A stretch of 64,000 nucleotides of DNA, from assembly GCA_027603945.1 (NCBI GenBank), contig JADIIU010000002.1:186001-250000 (forward strand). The letters run 5' to 3'. The DNA is from Terramyces sp. JEL0728. Lineage: Eukaryota > Chytridiomycota > Chytridiomycetes > Rhizophydiales > Terramycetaceae. The translations under genes were made by a program, and so were the position numbers. The notes beneath the pieces are model-generated. The model was not told where the DNA came from and did not search any database. It saw nothing but the letters and a program-made list of their open reading frames with translations. Numbering within the stretch: position 1 is the first letter of the stretch; every line of letters begins with the position of its first letter. Below, in pieces: positions 1-11,815 of this stretch.

Positions 1-9
1 AAAAAAGTA

Positions 10-1604
10 ATGGCATCCATTGGTATTAGTTTTGGTACTGTCTACTCATGCATCTCCATTCCAGACAAGGTATTCGTAATTAACGGAAGAATGGCATTCC
101 AGAGGCAATAGCAAACGAAGATGGATTCAGGCAAATTCCTTCATATGTTGCATACAATGATGTCGAAGTGTTATGCGGTACTCAAGCAAAGCAGCAAGCA
201 TTATCCAACCCAAAAGGAACCATCAACCACTTTCGTCCATTATTAGGGAAAAGGTATTTTGATCTTGACAATAGAACTGGAGATAAGGAAATTAAAGAAT
301 TTGGAAAAGCTTTTAGAGTTCCAATTGTTGCTTCTAATGAGGATCCAGCCTTACCTGTATTTGAAATCGAAACATTCCCTGAAGGAGCTGAAGAACCAGT
401 TATTTCGCAATACTCTGTCACTGATGTTACTGCAACCTACCTCAAGAAATTGAAGGATACTGCTGAATACTTCCTCAGTGCCCAAGTTGATAACTGTGTT
501 ATTTCTATCCCAGCCCACTTTGAAGAATCACAAAAGAAAGCTTTGTTGAAAGCTGCTCACGAAGCTGGATTCAAATCTGCCTATGAGTTGCATGAACCTG
601 TTGCAGCTGTCATGGCATTCAATAACCTTGGATCAACAACTCAAAACAAAATGGACAAACAGATTGTGGTTTTGGATCTTGGTGCAGAATCATTCAATAT
701 TACTTTGATTTCAAACCACGATGGATTATACACTATTGAAGACTCTGTCGAAGAACAAAACTTGGGGGGAAATGATTTTGACAAGGTTCTTGCTGAATTT
801 GCAAAGGAAGAGTTCAAACGCAAGACCAAGATGGACATATCCGACAACAAGAGATCATTAATCAAATTACAAAATGCTTGCGAGCGCACCAAAAGAGCCT
901 TGACTCGTCAAGACACTGCGCCATGCTCCGTAGAATCCTTGTATGATGGTATTGATTTTAACGGCTCCATCCCAAGGGCTAGGTTCGATATGCTTGCTGA
1001 ACCACTTTACAACAAGTGTAAAGCTGCTGTATTAAAGACCTTGAAGAAATCCAACTTGGCGGTCGAAAAGGTCGATCAAGTTGTTCTCATCGGAGGCAGC
1101 AGTAGAATGCCAAGATTCCAAGCTGCCATGAAATCCCTCTTTCCAAATGCAGATGCAGAGACTGAATTCAGATGTGATATTGAACCTGATGAAGCAATTG
1201 CTTTGGGATGTGCCGTCCAAGCTCAAATCCTTTTGGCAAACGAAATTGACTTTGATGTTAAATTTGAAAAAAAACTGATTGATGCAGAACACTTGTCTAA
1301 AACCATCACTATTGCCTCTGCTACAGGCGAACATGTACCAATTATCCCTGCAGGTACTCCTTTGCCAGTCCGTCGTCAATTTACCCTCCCCCTTGGTGCT
1401 AAACAAACCGGTATTTATCTTTCAGTGTTTGAATCTGATAGCAGCACCAATTCTTTGTTGGGCGAAGTTGTGTTGTCTGGCCTTCCAGATGATATCAAGG
1501 ACGGCAGAGTGGAAGTTGTTTTCTTGATTGAATTAGACCATGTATTACAAGTCACGATTACTGAAAAGGTCAGCGGCGAGAAAGTTCATGCTGCATTGAA
1601 ATAA
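10..1604 (+). CDS. SSZ1: Ssz1-like ribosome-associated Hsp70 (atypical Hsp70)
   Basis: Atypical cytosolic Hsp70. In fungi Ssz1 pairs with the J-protein zuotin in the ribosome-associated complex that stimulates the nascent-chain Hsp70. The start is the ATG at 10, and one 20-nt intron (70..89) restores the phosphate-1-like segment to the rest (reading NGIPEAIANEDG across the junction). The product is 524 aa, close to yeast Ssz1 (538 aa) and shorter than canonical Hsp70. The Hsp70 ATPase fold spans about residues 1-390 (IGISFG, VVLDLGAESFN, VVLIGGSSRMP). Only a short, diverged substrate-binding part follows, which is the Ssz1 hallmark. HSPA14 is the animal counterpart; truncation and overall resemblance favour Ssz1. 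An AATAAA (1600..1605) contains the stop codon. Confidence 0.85.
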
Positions 1605-1668
1605 ACCATCTTCAATAATTGAAAATTTCCGTGTCCAGATTTCTTGACATTTACTTTGGGGATCTAAA

Positions 1669-4600
1669 ATGGCCAAGAGAGTTACAGACTCTGATGAAGA
1701 ATCAGCCAACAAGAGACAGCGAAAAAAAGTACGACAATTCTGATAATAGGATTCAGGGTCAGAAGACTTTGATTCAGACAATGTGCAATCAGAAGGTGAA
1801 CTGGATGAACCGAATCGAAAAGATTTTTCAGGATTAGGAACTGTCGAATCAGTAACAATGGTCAATTTCATGTGCCATAAATACCTGGAAATTAAATTGG
1901 GCGAAAAGCTAAATTTCATAGTTGGTCATAATGGCTCAGGGAAATCTGCTATCCTTACAGCGTTGACTGTTGCATTGGGGGGAAAGGCTTCGTTCACCAA
2001 TCGCGCTACCAGCATCTCAAAGTTATTGAAAGAAGGGGAAGAGTATTATGTATTTAATTTCAGGGTCGGGGAAGTTATTGTAAGAATTAGAAATCGCGGG
2101 CCGGATGCCTACAAGCATGAAGAGTATGGCGATACTATTGTAGTCGAGAGAAAGATTGCACAAGCAGGCAGCGCTTCTGGATACAAAATGAAATCTCATT
2201 CTGGAAAGTTAATTTCCACCAGACACGATGAATTGATGGCAATCTGTGACCACTTGCAAATTGAGGTTGACAATCCAATGGCTATCCTAACTCAGGACAC
2301 TGCGAGAATGTTCTTGTCAAACAGTACGCCAAAGGACAAATACAATGTAAAAAATACTAAACCAGTTCTTTTTGAAAGGCACTCAGCTGGAAAGGTTGGA
2401 GCAGGATTACTTAAAAATGACTGAGAATATGGAAATGATTCAAAACTCTCTGATCCGAAAGGAAAATGTAGTTTAATTTTGATGCTAGGGAATTCCAGAT
2501 CTGGAAAAGGAAGTCAATGATTTAGCAAAGAAATGGAAGGTGGCTACTCTCTGACGTTTAGGATATGGAAATGGCCACCAAATTGGAAGGGAAAATCAAT
2601 GAGCTCCAGGCAGAACAAATTTGGTCGCGTGTTGCAGAAGTTGAAAAGAGAGCAGAAGATAAGCAGAAAGAGTGCAACTCCTTAAGAGGGAAAATCAGCA
2701 AGGTGGATGATTACATTCTGAACACTGAGCAGCAAGCCAAAGAATTCAGCGACTCTGTCGAAGAGCTGAAAGAGCGTGAACAGTTTGCAAAATCCCAAAC
2801 GATTCCTTTACATAGTCAAAAGCAGGAGATTATAGCAGCGCTGCAGCAAATAAAGTCAGGACTATTTAATTGTGAATCTCAAAAGAACCAGCTCCAGAAT
2901 GATATCCAAAGACAAAAAGAAGTAGTCCAGGACATCACAGACCGTATTAACAGAGAAAATAAAAAAATGTCGCAGGAATTCTTGAGTGAAAAGGAGGAAA
3001 ACGAAAGACAACTTTGCAAATTGAACAGACAAAGCGCTGAAAGCTTGGAGAAAATCGGGTTTGTAATTACTATTGATATAGACAAAGCATGAAGTTGATA
3101 GACTGGCAGGAGATATTGCTCGAGAAACTCTGCATGAAAAAAAAATTGAAGCTAATGTACAATCCTTGCGCCAAGAAATGGCATCTGTCCAAAGAAACAT
3201 TAAAGACTGCGAAGCGCAAAAGACGGACAAATTAGCTGCGTACATGAAAAATATGGCTTTTGTTGTTGGTGATGTCAATGAATGCGAACGTCTACGCAAA
3301 TGGAGCGGGTTTAAACCTGTTGGGCCAATCGGGATCCATGTGAAATTGAACCAGAAAAAGTACGCAAATCTCATCGAATCCCTATTGAATAGATCGGTCA
3401 ACGCCTTTGTAGTGCAAAACCAACAAGATTTCAGACTATTACAAGGAATATTGAAGCGTCACGCCTGGTAAATGTGAGGTAATGCTTTAGTTCTGCTCCA
3501 ATTTACAAGTACGACCCAAAAGGGGATCTAAACTATTACGATGGGCAGCCGTCAAAGAATTTGAAGACTGTCCTGGACGTATTGACCATTGACAACCAAA
3601 TAGCTTTGGAGCAATTGATTATCAACAATAACATTGAAAAAGCGGTACTGGTTGACACGATGGAAGAAGGCGATAGTTTGAATCCGTGGCCAAGAAACGT
3701 CAGCGGTGTATTTACGCCTGAAGGTCACTTAATTGGTGGGAAGCAAGGGGGATTGTCTACAGCAAGTATGTCTATGTACAGGGGCCCGCCCAGACTGTCC
3801 GAAAACGTCGATGAGGTGGTTAGGTAAATACCCATAATATCAGGGAACTCCAATATGAACTCGGCCAGTTGAAAGCAAAGTATGACGATGCCAGCTCGGA
3901 TTTGAATCAAACTAACAGAAAAAGAGTATCGATAGAGCGACAGAAGAGCAATTTGGTTGCCGAAATTAGACAAATGGAATCTGCAAGGTTAAAGATTGAA
4001 CGTGTCATTAGGGAGCGCGAAGAAAGTATTAACGTAATTAATTGCTAAATTCAGGACGCTCAGCCTGTCAATATTGACACATACATCAATCTCAAGAACG
4101 TAACTGAGACTAACTTTAGGAAGAGACAAGCAAATTGCACTTACTGGAAAAGCAGGTGCAAGACGCAAAATCTGCTGTTTCTGAAATTTCTGAAGCCCAG
4201 AAGTTGAAAAACGCCGAGCGAAGCCAGATTTTAAAGGAAATTAGTCAATGTGACACAACCATTAACAGTATACAAGCTGAGCTTTCCCAACTTGGTCCCC
4301 AGGCACATGCCTTCAACACAAAAATTACACACTACATAAACAAAAAGAATGAATACGCAGAAAAGTTGGCAGAGTTCACAGAACATTACGAGGTATTGAC
4401 TGACGCCTTGCAAAAGCAGATCGAATCTTGCAATGCCTATTGCGAAAGAGTGGAAATTACCCGTCCAAAGGAGGAAATCGACGAAGAACTAAAAAAAGTT
4501 CAAGCGTTGCTCCGAGAAAAGGAAAAACAGTATTCGCTAATTGATCTAGATTGGGATCTCGCGAAGCTCTCCACAAGAAATATACACAGAAAAAAGAAAC

Positions 4601-5228
4601 TCTTGATAATGCAATTAAGGAAATCAACGACTTTAAAACTTTGATGGACTGTCTCTTAAAGACAAAAGTCCGGCGTGAGCGGAGATTTGAAAGCTTCAGA
4701 TCATTCATCACAATTCGAGCAACCAGAATGTTTGCCGAATTAATCAGAAAGAGAGGATACCGCGGAGTGTTATCTCTTGATCATGCGGCTTGCACTCTCT
4801 CTTTGAATGTAATATTTATCTTATGGCAGGTTGATGTTGAAAATACAGGTAAAGTTGATGATCTTGAAGACGAAATTGATAACGATCCAAGAGCACTATC
4901 TGGTGGCGAAAAAAGTTATGCTACTGTATGCTTGCTACTTGCACTCTGGGAAGCTATGGCGTCTCCATTTAGAGCACTGGATGAATTTGATGTGTTCATG
5001 GACGCGGTTAACAGGAGATTGGCGATGAAGCTGATGATTGATAATGCAAGGGATGCTGACGTTCAGTCGCAATACATATTGATTACTCCACAAAACATGA
5101 GGTATAGTTATTGTTGATTTAGCAACATCAACATGAATGCTGCAGATATTCGTGTCCACCTTCTCAAGGCTCCTGAGAGGGGACAACAGACCTTGGACTT
5201 TTCAAGAGCAAGATCTAGAAATGAATAA
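1669..5228 (+). CDS. SMC6: SMC6, structural maintenance of chromosomes protein 6
   Basis: ATPase of the SMC5/6 complex, which acts in nuclear DNA repair and replication-fork stability. Twelve introns of 19-23 nt: 1729..1749, 2347..2365, 2468..2488, 2540..2561, 3063..3081, 3468..3490, 3824..3843, 4034..4054, 4100..4119, 4530..4549, 4809..4829, 5102..5122. Removing them leaves exactly 1104 codons (1103 aa). Walker A GHNGSGKS lies at residues 79-86, with an SMC6-typical NSTPKDKY stretch before the first coiled coil. A hinge follows in the middle, then the second coiled coil, then the ABC signature ALSGGEKSYATVCLLLALWE and Walker B ALDEFDVFMD. The C-terminus carries the ILITPQNMSNI-type motif. 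The 4809..4829 intron has no stop and is a multiple of three, so it is inferred from borders and alignment only. The gene converges on the ankyrin gene 29 bp downstream. Confidence 0.93.
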
Positions 5229-5257
5229 TTTGCTAGTAAACAAAAATATAGTTTTTA

Positions 5258-7171
5258 TTACAAATTCATATTTGACTTGGATGGTTTTCCAAAAATGCCT
5301 CTCTTTTGTCCTTTTCCAAGACTGTTTCTCGATACAGAGTCGACGGTTTGTATTGGTGCACCGGAATTGGTTCTGTTCAAAAAATTCAATCCAAATTTAG
5401 ATTTTTCATTCTTTGGTCTACCTGGCGAGTCTATCTGCATAGTAGTTAGAGACGAGATTTCTATGGCTGAAATAGCTTTCTCTTTTTCAAGGAATTGTGT
5501 CTTGTCAGGCGGTTGATCTAAATTAAAAAAGTATGTACTGAATAGCATGTCAATAGTGGCTTTGTCATGGCCAATTCTTCTGGCCAAATCCATCGGTGTC
5601 TCTCCTTGGTCATTTTTGATTGATGAATCTGCAGATTTATGGAGCAAATAGTGTGTGACAAGATGGTGCGAATAACTAACAGCATCATGTAGTGGAGTCC
5701 TGAAGATCAACTATGAATTACCACCCGTTGAAGCCAGCTGCATTAATATCTGCCCCATTAAGAATGAGTGCAACAACAACATCCAAATTACCCCTTCTGA
5801 CTGCAATGTGCAGGGCGGTGGAACCACTGGCATCTTTCAAATCCACTTTAACCCCAGCGTGCAAAAGCAGCTTGGTAATGTTGATTTGCTTCGACAATAG
5901 TAATCCGAATGCAGACTTTGCAATCACTGCCCTATTTGCCCTACAATTTAGACTGATTATACAACTCAATTAATTGTAATGCAATAGTTTCATGTCCACA
6001 CGCTAGTGCCAATTCGTACAACAATATTTCCTTGTCAGTAATAAACTCTGGCGGGAAATTCATTGGCCCCTTTTGTCCGTATTGTCGGAATGCGTCCTTA
6101 AATGGCGATGGACTATCTGGTGATCCGTTTTGAGGAGAACTTGGTGTAGATTTTGGGACATGGGATTTCAATCTGCTCAACAGACAAAAATCTGCCAATC
6201 CCAAGGTTTGATTAACACTTGCACCACATTGCAGCAACAATTGAATGATTTCACTGTTTCCCTGTACACACGCAATTTGCAGCGGTGTTACTTGATACCA
6301 ACTCAAATTCGCATCAGCTTTAAACTATGGTTAAGCCAAGAGTACCTTGACCATGGTTTTGCATAATTGATCGAGACCAAATGAACAGGCAAGTTGAAAA
6401 TACGATGGGAATGTGAATTTTGGAGCCTTTTGGGGACTAACAGGTTTGAAAATCGAACTATTGACATTTTGCGGAAATCCTTTTTCCATCATATGGATAC
6501 ATACTGTCTGTAATCTGTTAATCATCGCATTAAGAAATATTCTGTTTGCATCTTGCGGACGCTTTTTAATGAGTGTGGCATCGGAGAGTAAATCAAGAAG
6601 GGCACAGGCTTCAACCGCTTGCCTGTCCATCACCGCAATATTCAGAGAATGGAAAATCCCTTCTGTTAGTTCAAAATACCAGTCCTAGTTCTTTTTTGTT
6701 TCTTGTTGCGTAAGAGAGCATTTATTTTACTTCCAAACCCAAGTCTCTTTCCAGATTTATCGCCTTTTGCTACAATTAACAGCAATTACAGGTCACATCT
6801 TGTATAGTTTTATTAGCAGTTGGTTTTAGTTTGTTTGATAATATGTGTCGTTGATTTAGAGCGTACAGTATCTTTCGTTGGAATTTTGGTTCCGTGTCTG
6901 TTCTGCGGAAATAAGCGAATGAATCGTTTTCGGGTATAGATTCTATATTCGTTTCACTAGAGCTTTTCCTTTTCTCGTCCTTGTTCTCCTCTACGCCTAC
7001 GGTTCTGCTCCTCGCTCTCTGCTGAACAGGTGCTGCAAGTAGTTTGTCCTTGGATAAATTTATTGTAGATGTAGACCTAGGACGTAGTTGATTATCATTG
7101 GTGGTTTTTGGTATATCCTCGGTTACAATAATGATATTTTCTGCCGGTGGAGTCTGTCCAGTCTGCTCCAT
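5258..7171 (-). CDS. ankyrin-repeat protein, 603 aa
   Basis: Five introns: 6770..6789 (20 nt), 6663..6679 (17 nt, among the shortest here), 6325..6345, 5941..5962, 5700..5721. Their removal gives 604 codons. The N-terminal 150 residues are polar and basic (many S/T/R/K; a KRLGFGSK patch), probably disordered. Ankyrin repeats follow from about residue 190 to 520, with consensus pieces TPLQIACVQGNSEIIQLLL, TALHIAVRRGNLDVVVALI and GWTPLHDAVSYSH. The last ~60 residues are basic and polar again. Ankyrin repeats bind proteins; no catalytic domain is visible and the partner is unknown. AATAAA overlaps the stop (forward strand 5254..5259). Confidence 0.75.
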
Positions 7172-7310
7172 TAGATTGAGGAAGGCAAGGTGGAAGTGGC
7201 AACATTGTCCTTAATAAAGTGTGACATCCACATTCAGAAAGCATAAATGGTAATTAAATAATTTGGAATTTAAAACGGAAAGAGTCAGATATCAAGGAAA
7301 CATTAACTTT

Positions 7311-7601
<291 letters not shown>

Positions 7602-7755
7602 TCACAAATTTGTTTTTTGAATTGCAAAAAAATACAGGCTGGGTACTTGGATGACCAAGATCTACTATAGATTAAATTCGTAGAGCTAAATTACATGTCT
7701 TCCGTAACTGGGCCGACTTTCCCGAAATTTTGTTTCAGCTTTTTCCGATAAATAC

Positions 7756-8640
7756 ATGACAAAAGCAGTGTCAGTAATGAACAAGGTTGTGGAAATCAAT
7801 GGGATAAAGACGGAACTTGCTCACTACAGCTCTCAAGAAACTGAGCACTGCTTGATCTTTTTCCCTGGGAATCCAGGTTTGAGCAGTTTCTACGTTGATT
7901 TCTTGACAAAAATACATGAAGAATTAGACGGAAAAGTTGATATTATTTGCTGCTCTTATCCTGGGCACTCACCTGCCGATGGCTCAATGCTGAACTTAGA
8001 TGAACAAATCCAACACAAAATTGATCTTGTTGATTACTTGGCAGAATCACTTCCCGATACCCAATTCTATATCGGTGGGCATTCTATTGGTGCTCATATG
8101 GCCATCAATGTCATCAAGCGCAGACCGCATCTCAATATTGTCAAGGTATTTGCTCTCTTTCCAACGCTTCACGGAATGATAGAGACTCCGAGAGGACAGG
8201 AAGTCTCAAAGATCACCGGCCCTGTAGTGAGGTCAGTGATTGCTTGTCTAGTGGTTGTGCTGAATTTGCTTCCTTTGGCTTTGCTTGTCAAAATCTGCCA
8301 AGCAGTTACAAGCCAACCAAAACCAATGGCACAAGTTACCGTGCAGCAGCTATGCAGATACAATACCATAAAGTCTGTTTTACACTTGGCGGATTGGGAG
8401 ATGAAGCAAGTCAGAGAATTGGACAAAGAAACCATCAGCAAGTATAGCGACAAACTTATCATGTACTATTCTCAAGATGATGGCTGGGTTCCTATGGATT
8501 ATTATCATGAAATCAGATCCGAATTCCCAAATGTAGAGATGTATCTTTGTGAAGAGGGGATGGATCACGCATTTATTACCCATCACTCCAATGCAATGGG
8601 CGTCAAGATGGCAGGGTGGATCAAAAAGTTGTTGCAATAA
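7756..8640 (+). CDS. LDAH: LDAH-like lipid-droplet-associated serine hydrolase
   Basis: Alpha/beta hydrolase of 294 aa, intronless. Family signatures are FFPGNPGLSSFYVDF (oxyanion/entry region) and the nucleophile elbow GGHSIGAH (Ser about residue 113). The C-terminal EEGMDHAFITHH supplies the catalytic His, and the acid probably comes from the YYSQDDGWVP region. A hydrophobic stretch around residues 155-180 could be the lipid-droplet insertion segment. Proteins of this family sit on lipid droplets and have been linked to sterol ester or triacylglycerol turnover; the exact substrate is unknown here. Stop TAA is inside AATAAA (8636..8641). Confidence 0.82.
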   Translation: MTKAVSVMNKVVEINGIKTELAHYSSQETEHCLIFFPGNPGLSSFYVDFLTKIHEELDGKVDIICCSYPGHSPADGSMLNLDEQIQHKIDLVDYLAESLPDTQFYIGGHSIGAHMAINVIKRRPHLNIVKVFALFPTLHGMIETPRGQEVSKITGPVVRSVIACLVVVLNLLPLALLVKICQAVTSQPKPMAQVTVQQLCRYNTIKSVLHLADWEMKQVRELDKETISKYSDKLIMYYSQDDGWVPMDYYHEIRSEFPNVEMYLCEEGMDHAFITHHSNAMGVKMAGWIKKLLQ

Positions 8641-8663
8641 ATCTTTGTGAATGTTGATTTTCA

Positions 8664-8671
8664 TCACGTGA
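8664..8671. promoter_or_regulatory. TCACGTGA palindrome (bHLH E-box-like) upstream of reductase gene
   Basis: An 8-bp perfect palindrome containing CACGTG lies 70 bp upstream of the ZADH2-like start, in the 101-bp gap after LDAH. In fungi and animals bHLH factors (Cbf1, USF/MITF type) bind such sites. This is a single chance-compatible occurrence, so the role is only suggested. Confidence 0.25.
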
Positions 8672-8741
8672 CTTTCGTCCGCTCTTGTTTCAGTCGCCCG
8701 AACATTCCCACTACTTATTGCGACCAAAATCAGCGTCAAGC

Positions 8742-9857
8742 ATGTCATCTGTTAAAGAATCTCTTAAGAACCTCCCACCCACCTTTCAAAAGATTATTGT
8801 CCATACGCTCTCAAACGATTTCGATCAAGCAACAAAGATCATTTCTGTAGATTTCAAATCGTTGATTTCCCAACTAAAACCAAATCAAGTAATAGTCAGA
8901 TACAAATATGTTGGTATTAACGCTTCAGATATTAATTTTACTGCCGGCAGGTATGATCCTACCATCAAACCGCCTTTTGATGCTGGATTCGAAGCTGTTG
9001 GGGAAGTAGTCGTCACTGGAAAATCTACCAAAGTAAAGCTGCTTCAACCGGTTGCAGTTATGAACTATGGTGTGTTTTCTGAATACCAGATTGTGCCTGA
9101 ACGTGCATTGATTCCAATTCCAACATTAAACAAGGCGTTCTTATCATTGATCGTATCAGGATTAACAGCTTCTCTTGCTTTGGATTACCACGGCCATATG
9201 AAGTCAAAGGAAGTAGTTTTAGTCACTGCCGCTGCTGGTGGAGCTGGACAAATTGCTGTTCAATTGGCAAAGCTCGCTGGGAATCATGTAATTGGAACGT
9301 GCTCCACTGGAAAGGAATCATTTTTGAAATCAATCGGGTGCGACAGAGTCATTAACTACAAAACTGAAAACGTCGCTGCTGTTTTGAAGAAAGAGTATCC
9401 AAAAGGCGTCGATATCGTGTTCGAATCGGTTGGAGGGGAAATGTTCCAAACTTGCATGAAATCTTTGAACGTCAAAGGTTCAGATTTGCTAATATTAGGA
9501 CGCATGATTATTATCGGCGCTGTATCCTCATACGCGAATGAGGTTAAGGATGGTGAAAAAATGAATGTATTCAGTTGGGATACGGTAAAAACAAACACTC
9601 TTCTCAACAAGTCAACTACTATTACTGGCTTCTTTTTGAACCACTATATTGCGGATTTCCCCGTTACTATGAAGAAGCTCACGGAATTGACACTATCAGG
9701 TATTTTCTTTCTGATTCAAGGCAAACTAAAACCAGCTACTCATGATGAGGGATTCGTTGGGCTGCAAGACGTTTCAAAGGCAATCAAGTGCATGCATGCG
9801 GGTAAGAATATCGGTAAAGTCGTTGTTGAATTGAAACCGACTCTGGCAAAACTATAA
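8742..9857 (+). CDS. ZADH2/PTGR3-like medium-chain oxidoreductase
   Basis: Zinc-free medium-chain dehydrogenase/reductase of the quinone oxidoreductase group, 371 aa, intronless. The reading frame is open further upstream but the first ATG is at 8742 (MSSVKESLKN). Seen: the catalytic-domain motif YKYVGINASDINFTAGRYDP, GFEAVGEVV, and the nucleotide-binding stretch LVTAAAGGAGQIAVQLAKL (about residues 160-178). A late lobe HDEGFVGLQDVSKAIKCMHAG ends in GKVVVEL. Closest recognisable family is ZADH2/PTGR3 (prostaglandin reductase 3-like, NADPH-dependent enone reduction). The physiological substrate is unknown. AATAAA overlaps the stop (9856..9861). Confidence 0.78.
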   Translation: MSSVKESLKNLPPTFQKIIVHTLSNDFDQATKIISVDFKSLISQLKPNQVIVRYKYVGINASDINFTAGRYDPTIKPPFDAGFEAVGEVVVTGKSTKVKLLQPVAVMNYGVFSEYQIVPERALIPIPTLNKAFLSLIVSGLTASLALDYHGHMKSKEVVLVTAAAGGAGQIAVQLAKLAGNHVIGTCSTGKESFLKSIGCDRVINYKTENVAAVLKKEYPKGVDIVFESVGGEMFQTCMKSLNVKGSDLLILGRMIIIGAVSSYANEVKDGEKMNVFSWDTVKTNTLLNKSTTITGFFLNHYIADFPVTMKKLTELTLSGIFFLIQGKLKPATHDEGFVGLQDVSKAIKCMHAGKNIGKVVVELKPTLAKL

Positions 9858-9879
9858 TAAAAGTTATATTTATGCTCTA

Positions 9880-11756
9880 TTAAAAGTTCACTTTTGGACT
9901 GGCAATTTCTGGTGCTATATGAACAAGGATGAGATCAACGGCAATGTACAATAAATGTTTGTTGATCCGCTTGTTTTGGAATACATCTACCAGCGATTTG
10001 ATTTTCTCTTTTGTATCTTCTGGTTTCATTAGATATTTGTAACTTTCTAATATTAAACAGGCTTACTTGGTATAAATTCATGCAGATTTGATTCTAGCCG
10101 TTCTCTGATAGCTTTCTTTTCAGACTCGGACCGTAGAGGATTTGGCGCACATGGTATGTCGTTTGGCCAGAAAGATTCCCGTACAAGTTCCATATATAGC
10201 GTCAGTGTATCCTCTCGTATAATCTGATATATCCCTCTAATGATTCCCCTGTCGGTTAGCAACGATTACCTATTGATGACATGCCCAAAGAATGTTGCTG
10301 TTACAGGTCTAATAAAAAACTGGATATGCATTATTGACCAGTATTGATCCTTATCCAGTTCCATAACTGCATGCAAAAGGTCCAGGAATGACTCTTCTAG
10401 GTGGTGTCGGTCATATAATGTGGTATTGATTGGGCCAAGCTTCCAAGGCCCCTTTTTAGTTTCCCAATGGAGTGTCATTGCAATGTCCCATACATTCCTC
10501 AAGACTCCATAAACATCACTTTCTGTGGGAACTTTCAGCTCAATAGACTCTTCAGATTTCAATTCCGTAAATGACACCATCGGCTTCATTCTGTGATTGG
10601 CTGGTGCTAGATGTCTGTGATTTTCCGTTCCGTGATTCGACTGCCCATTTGAAATTTCAGACTGGGATTTTGTAATGACCAGTTTCGGTACTTTTGAGGG
10701 GGAGGTATCTGGCAATGATGCTTCATATAGCTCTATTTCGCTCTCTGAATCATTTCTTTGCGAGTTTGCTTCACCTTTTTCTCCGATTGATTTAATTCGT
10801 CTTCTCCTCCTTTCACCGCCAGACTCGGGATTAACAAAATCTTTGAATTTATCCATCTTGTTTGTAATTTTATCCAATCCGCCAAATGTAAATTTATTTA
10901 TTCCAGAGGCAATTGCTTGTACGGCGTTGTTTGGGTCGCTTTTTCGTCTTTTTAATCGCAAAAATCCAGATTTTGGTTTGACTTTAAACAGTGTTGGTTC
11001 CTCTCCACTTTCCTGTTTTGCAGCCAGACTTAATTCGGAAGTTAGTTCGGATGGAAGATATGTTTCTGGCGACTCGGATGTCTGTGAGAGAATATCTGAT
11101 TCAAAATCTGATTGCTCGGACCTATAAGCATCATAATATGCAGTTTCTAAAAATTCAGGCTCCAGTAACTAAGGTTAGGTAATGATTACGAATAGAATCT
11201 TTTCATTTAACCAATCTGGGTCGGACAACACATCAATAAGTAGCAACAAAACGTTGTTACATAAAATTTCCTTTACTAGTATTCGTACTGAATCACTGTT
11301 AACTTCAGATTCCGGCAGTAGTATGTCCAGCAAAATATCGGAAACTTTCTGCATGTATTCCACCTCACTCTCGCCAGAGGAAAGCGCTGTATGCGGCTGT
11401 ATACCAAAGAATAGTTCTTCAAATGATTTCCCTCCTGCATATGCGGTGCCTAACTTGTTGCAACAATTCTTGTAATCCTTGATGTGATTTGTGAGCACTT
11501 TTGGTAAATCAAACGAGATCAGCTCGACCCAATCCACTCTGCTTAACCTCCTCTCTATTTCCTGGATCAGCACTGAAATGGTCTGGATGATTTCCTTGTA
11601 GAACTCCATGTCGTCTGATAACGTTGAATACCAGTTTGAAACAAAATCATTGAGCAAGAGCGCTATAATGCGAGAAAGCTCCTTATTTACTTTTTCGGAA
11701 CTGGTCATTTTTTGTTGCTTTACCAGTTTGAGAATGTCATGTAGATTCCACGGCAT
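9880..11756 (-). CDS. PXA and nexin-C domain protein (Mdm1/SNX13-like, no PX domain seen)
   Basis: 604 aa after removing three introns (11169..11189, 10249..10269, 10047..10066). The N-terminal ~190 residues match a PXA domain (NKELSRIIALLLNDFVSNWY, then SDDMEFYKEI). A polar, serine-rich linker follows. The C-terminal ~170 residues match the nexin-C domain (MELDKDQYWSIMHIQFFIRP, RGIIRGIYQIIREDTLTLYM, and a final NKHLLYIAVDLILVH). Mdm1 and SNX13/14 proteins tether ER to other organelles and carry RGS and PX domains between these ends; neither is recognisable here. No transmembrane anchor is present, although the gene immediately upstream on the same strand is a membrane protein. Confidence 0.72.
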
Positions 11757-11815
11757 ATGAAAGCTAAAAAGAAAAGCGGGGAAATGTGCAGTAAAGCCAA
11801 CAACGTGAATTTATT

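Noticed and set aside
1669..5228. SMC6 and many other genes look like pseudogenes riddled with frameshifts and stops.
   Set aside because: Each break is a 19-23-nt GT...AG segment whose removal restores conserved motifs and a whole-codon total.
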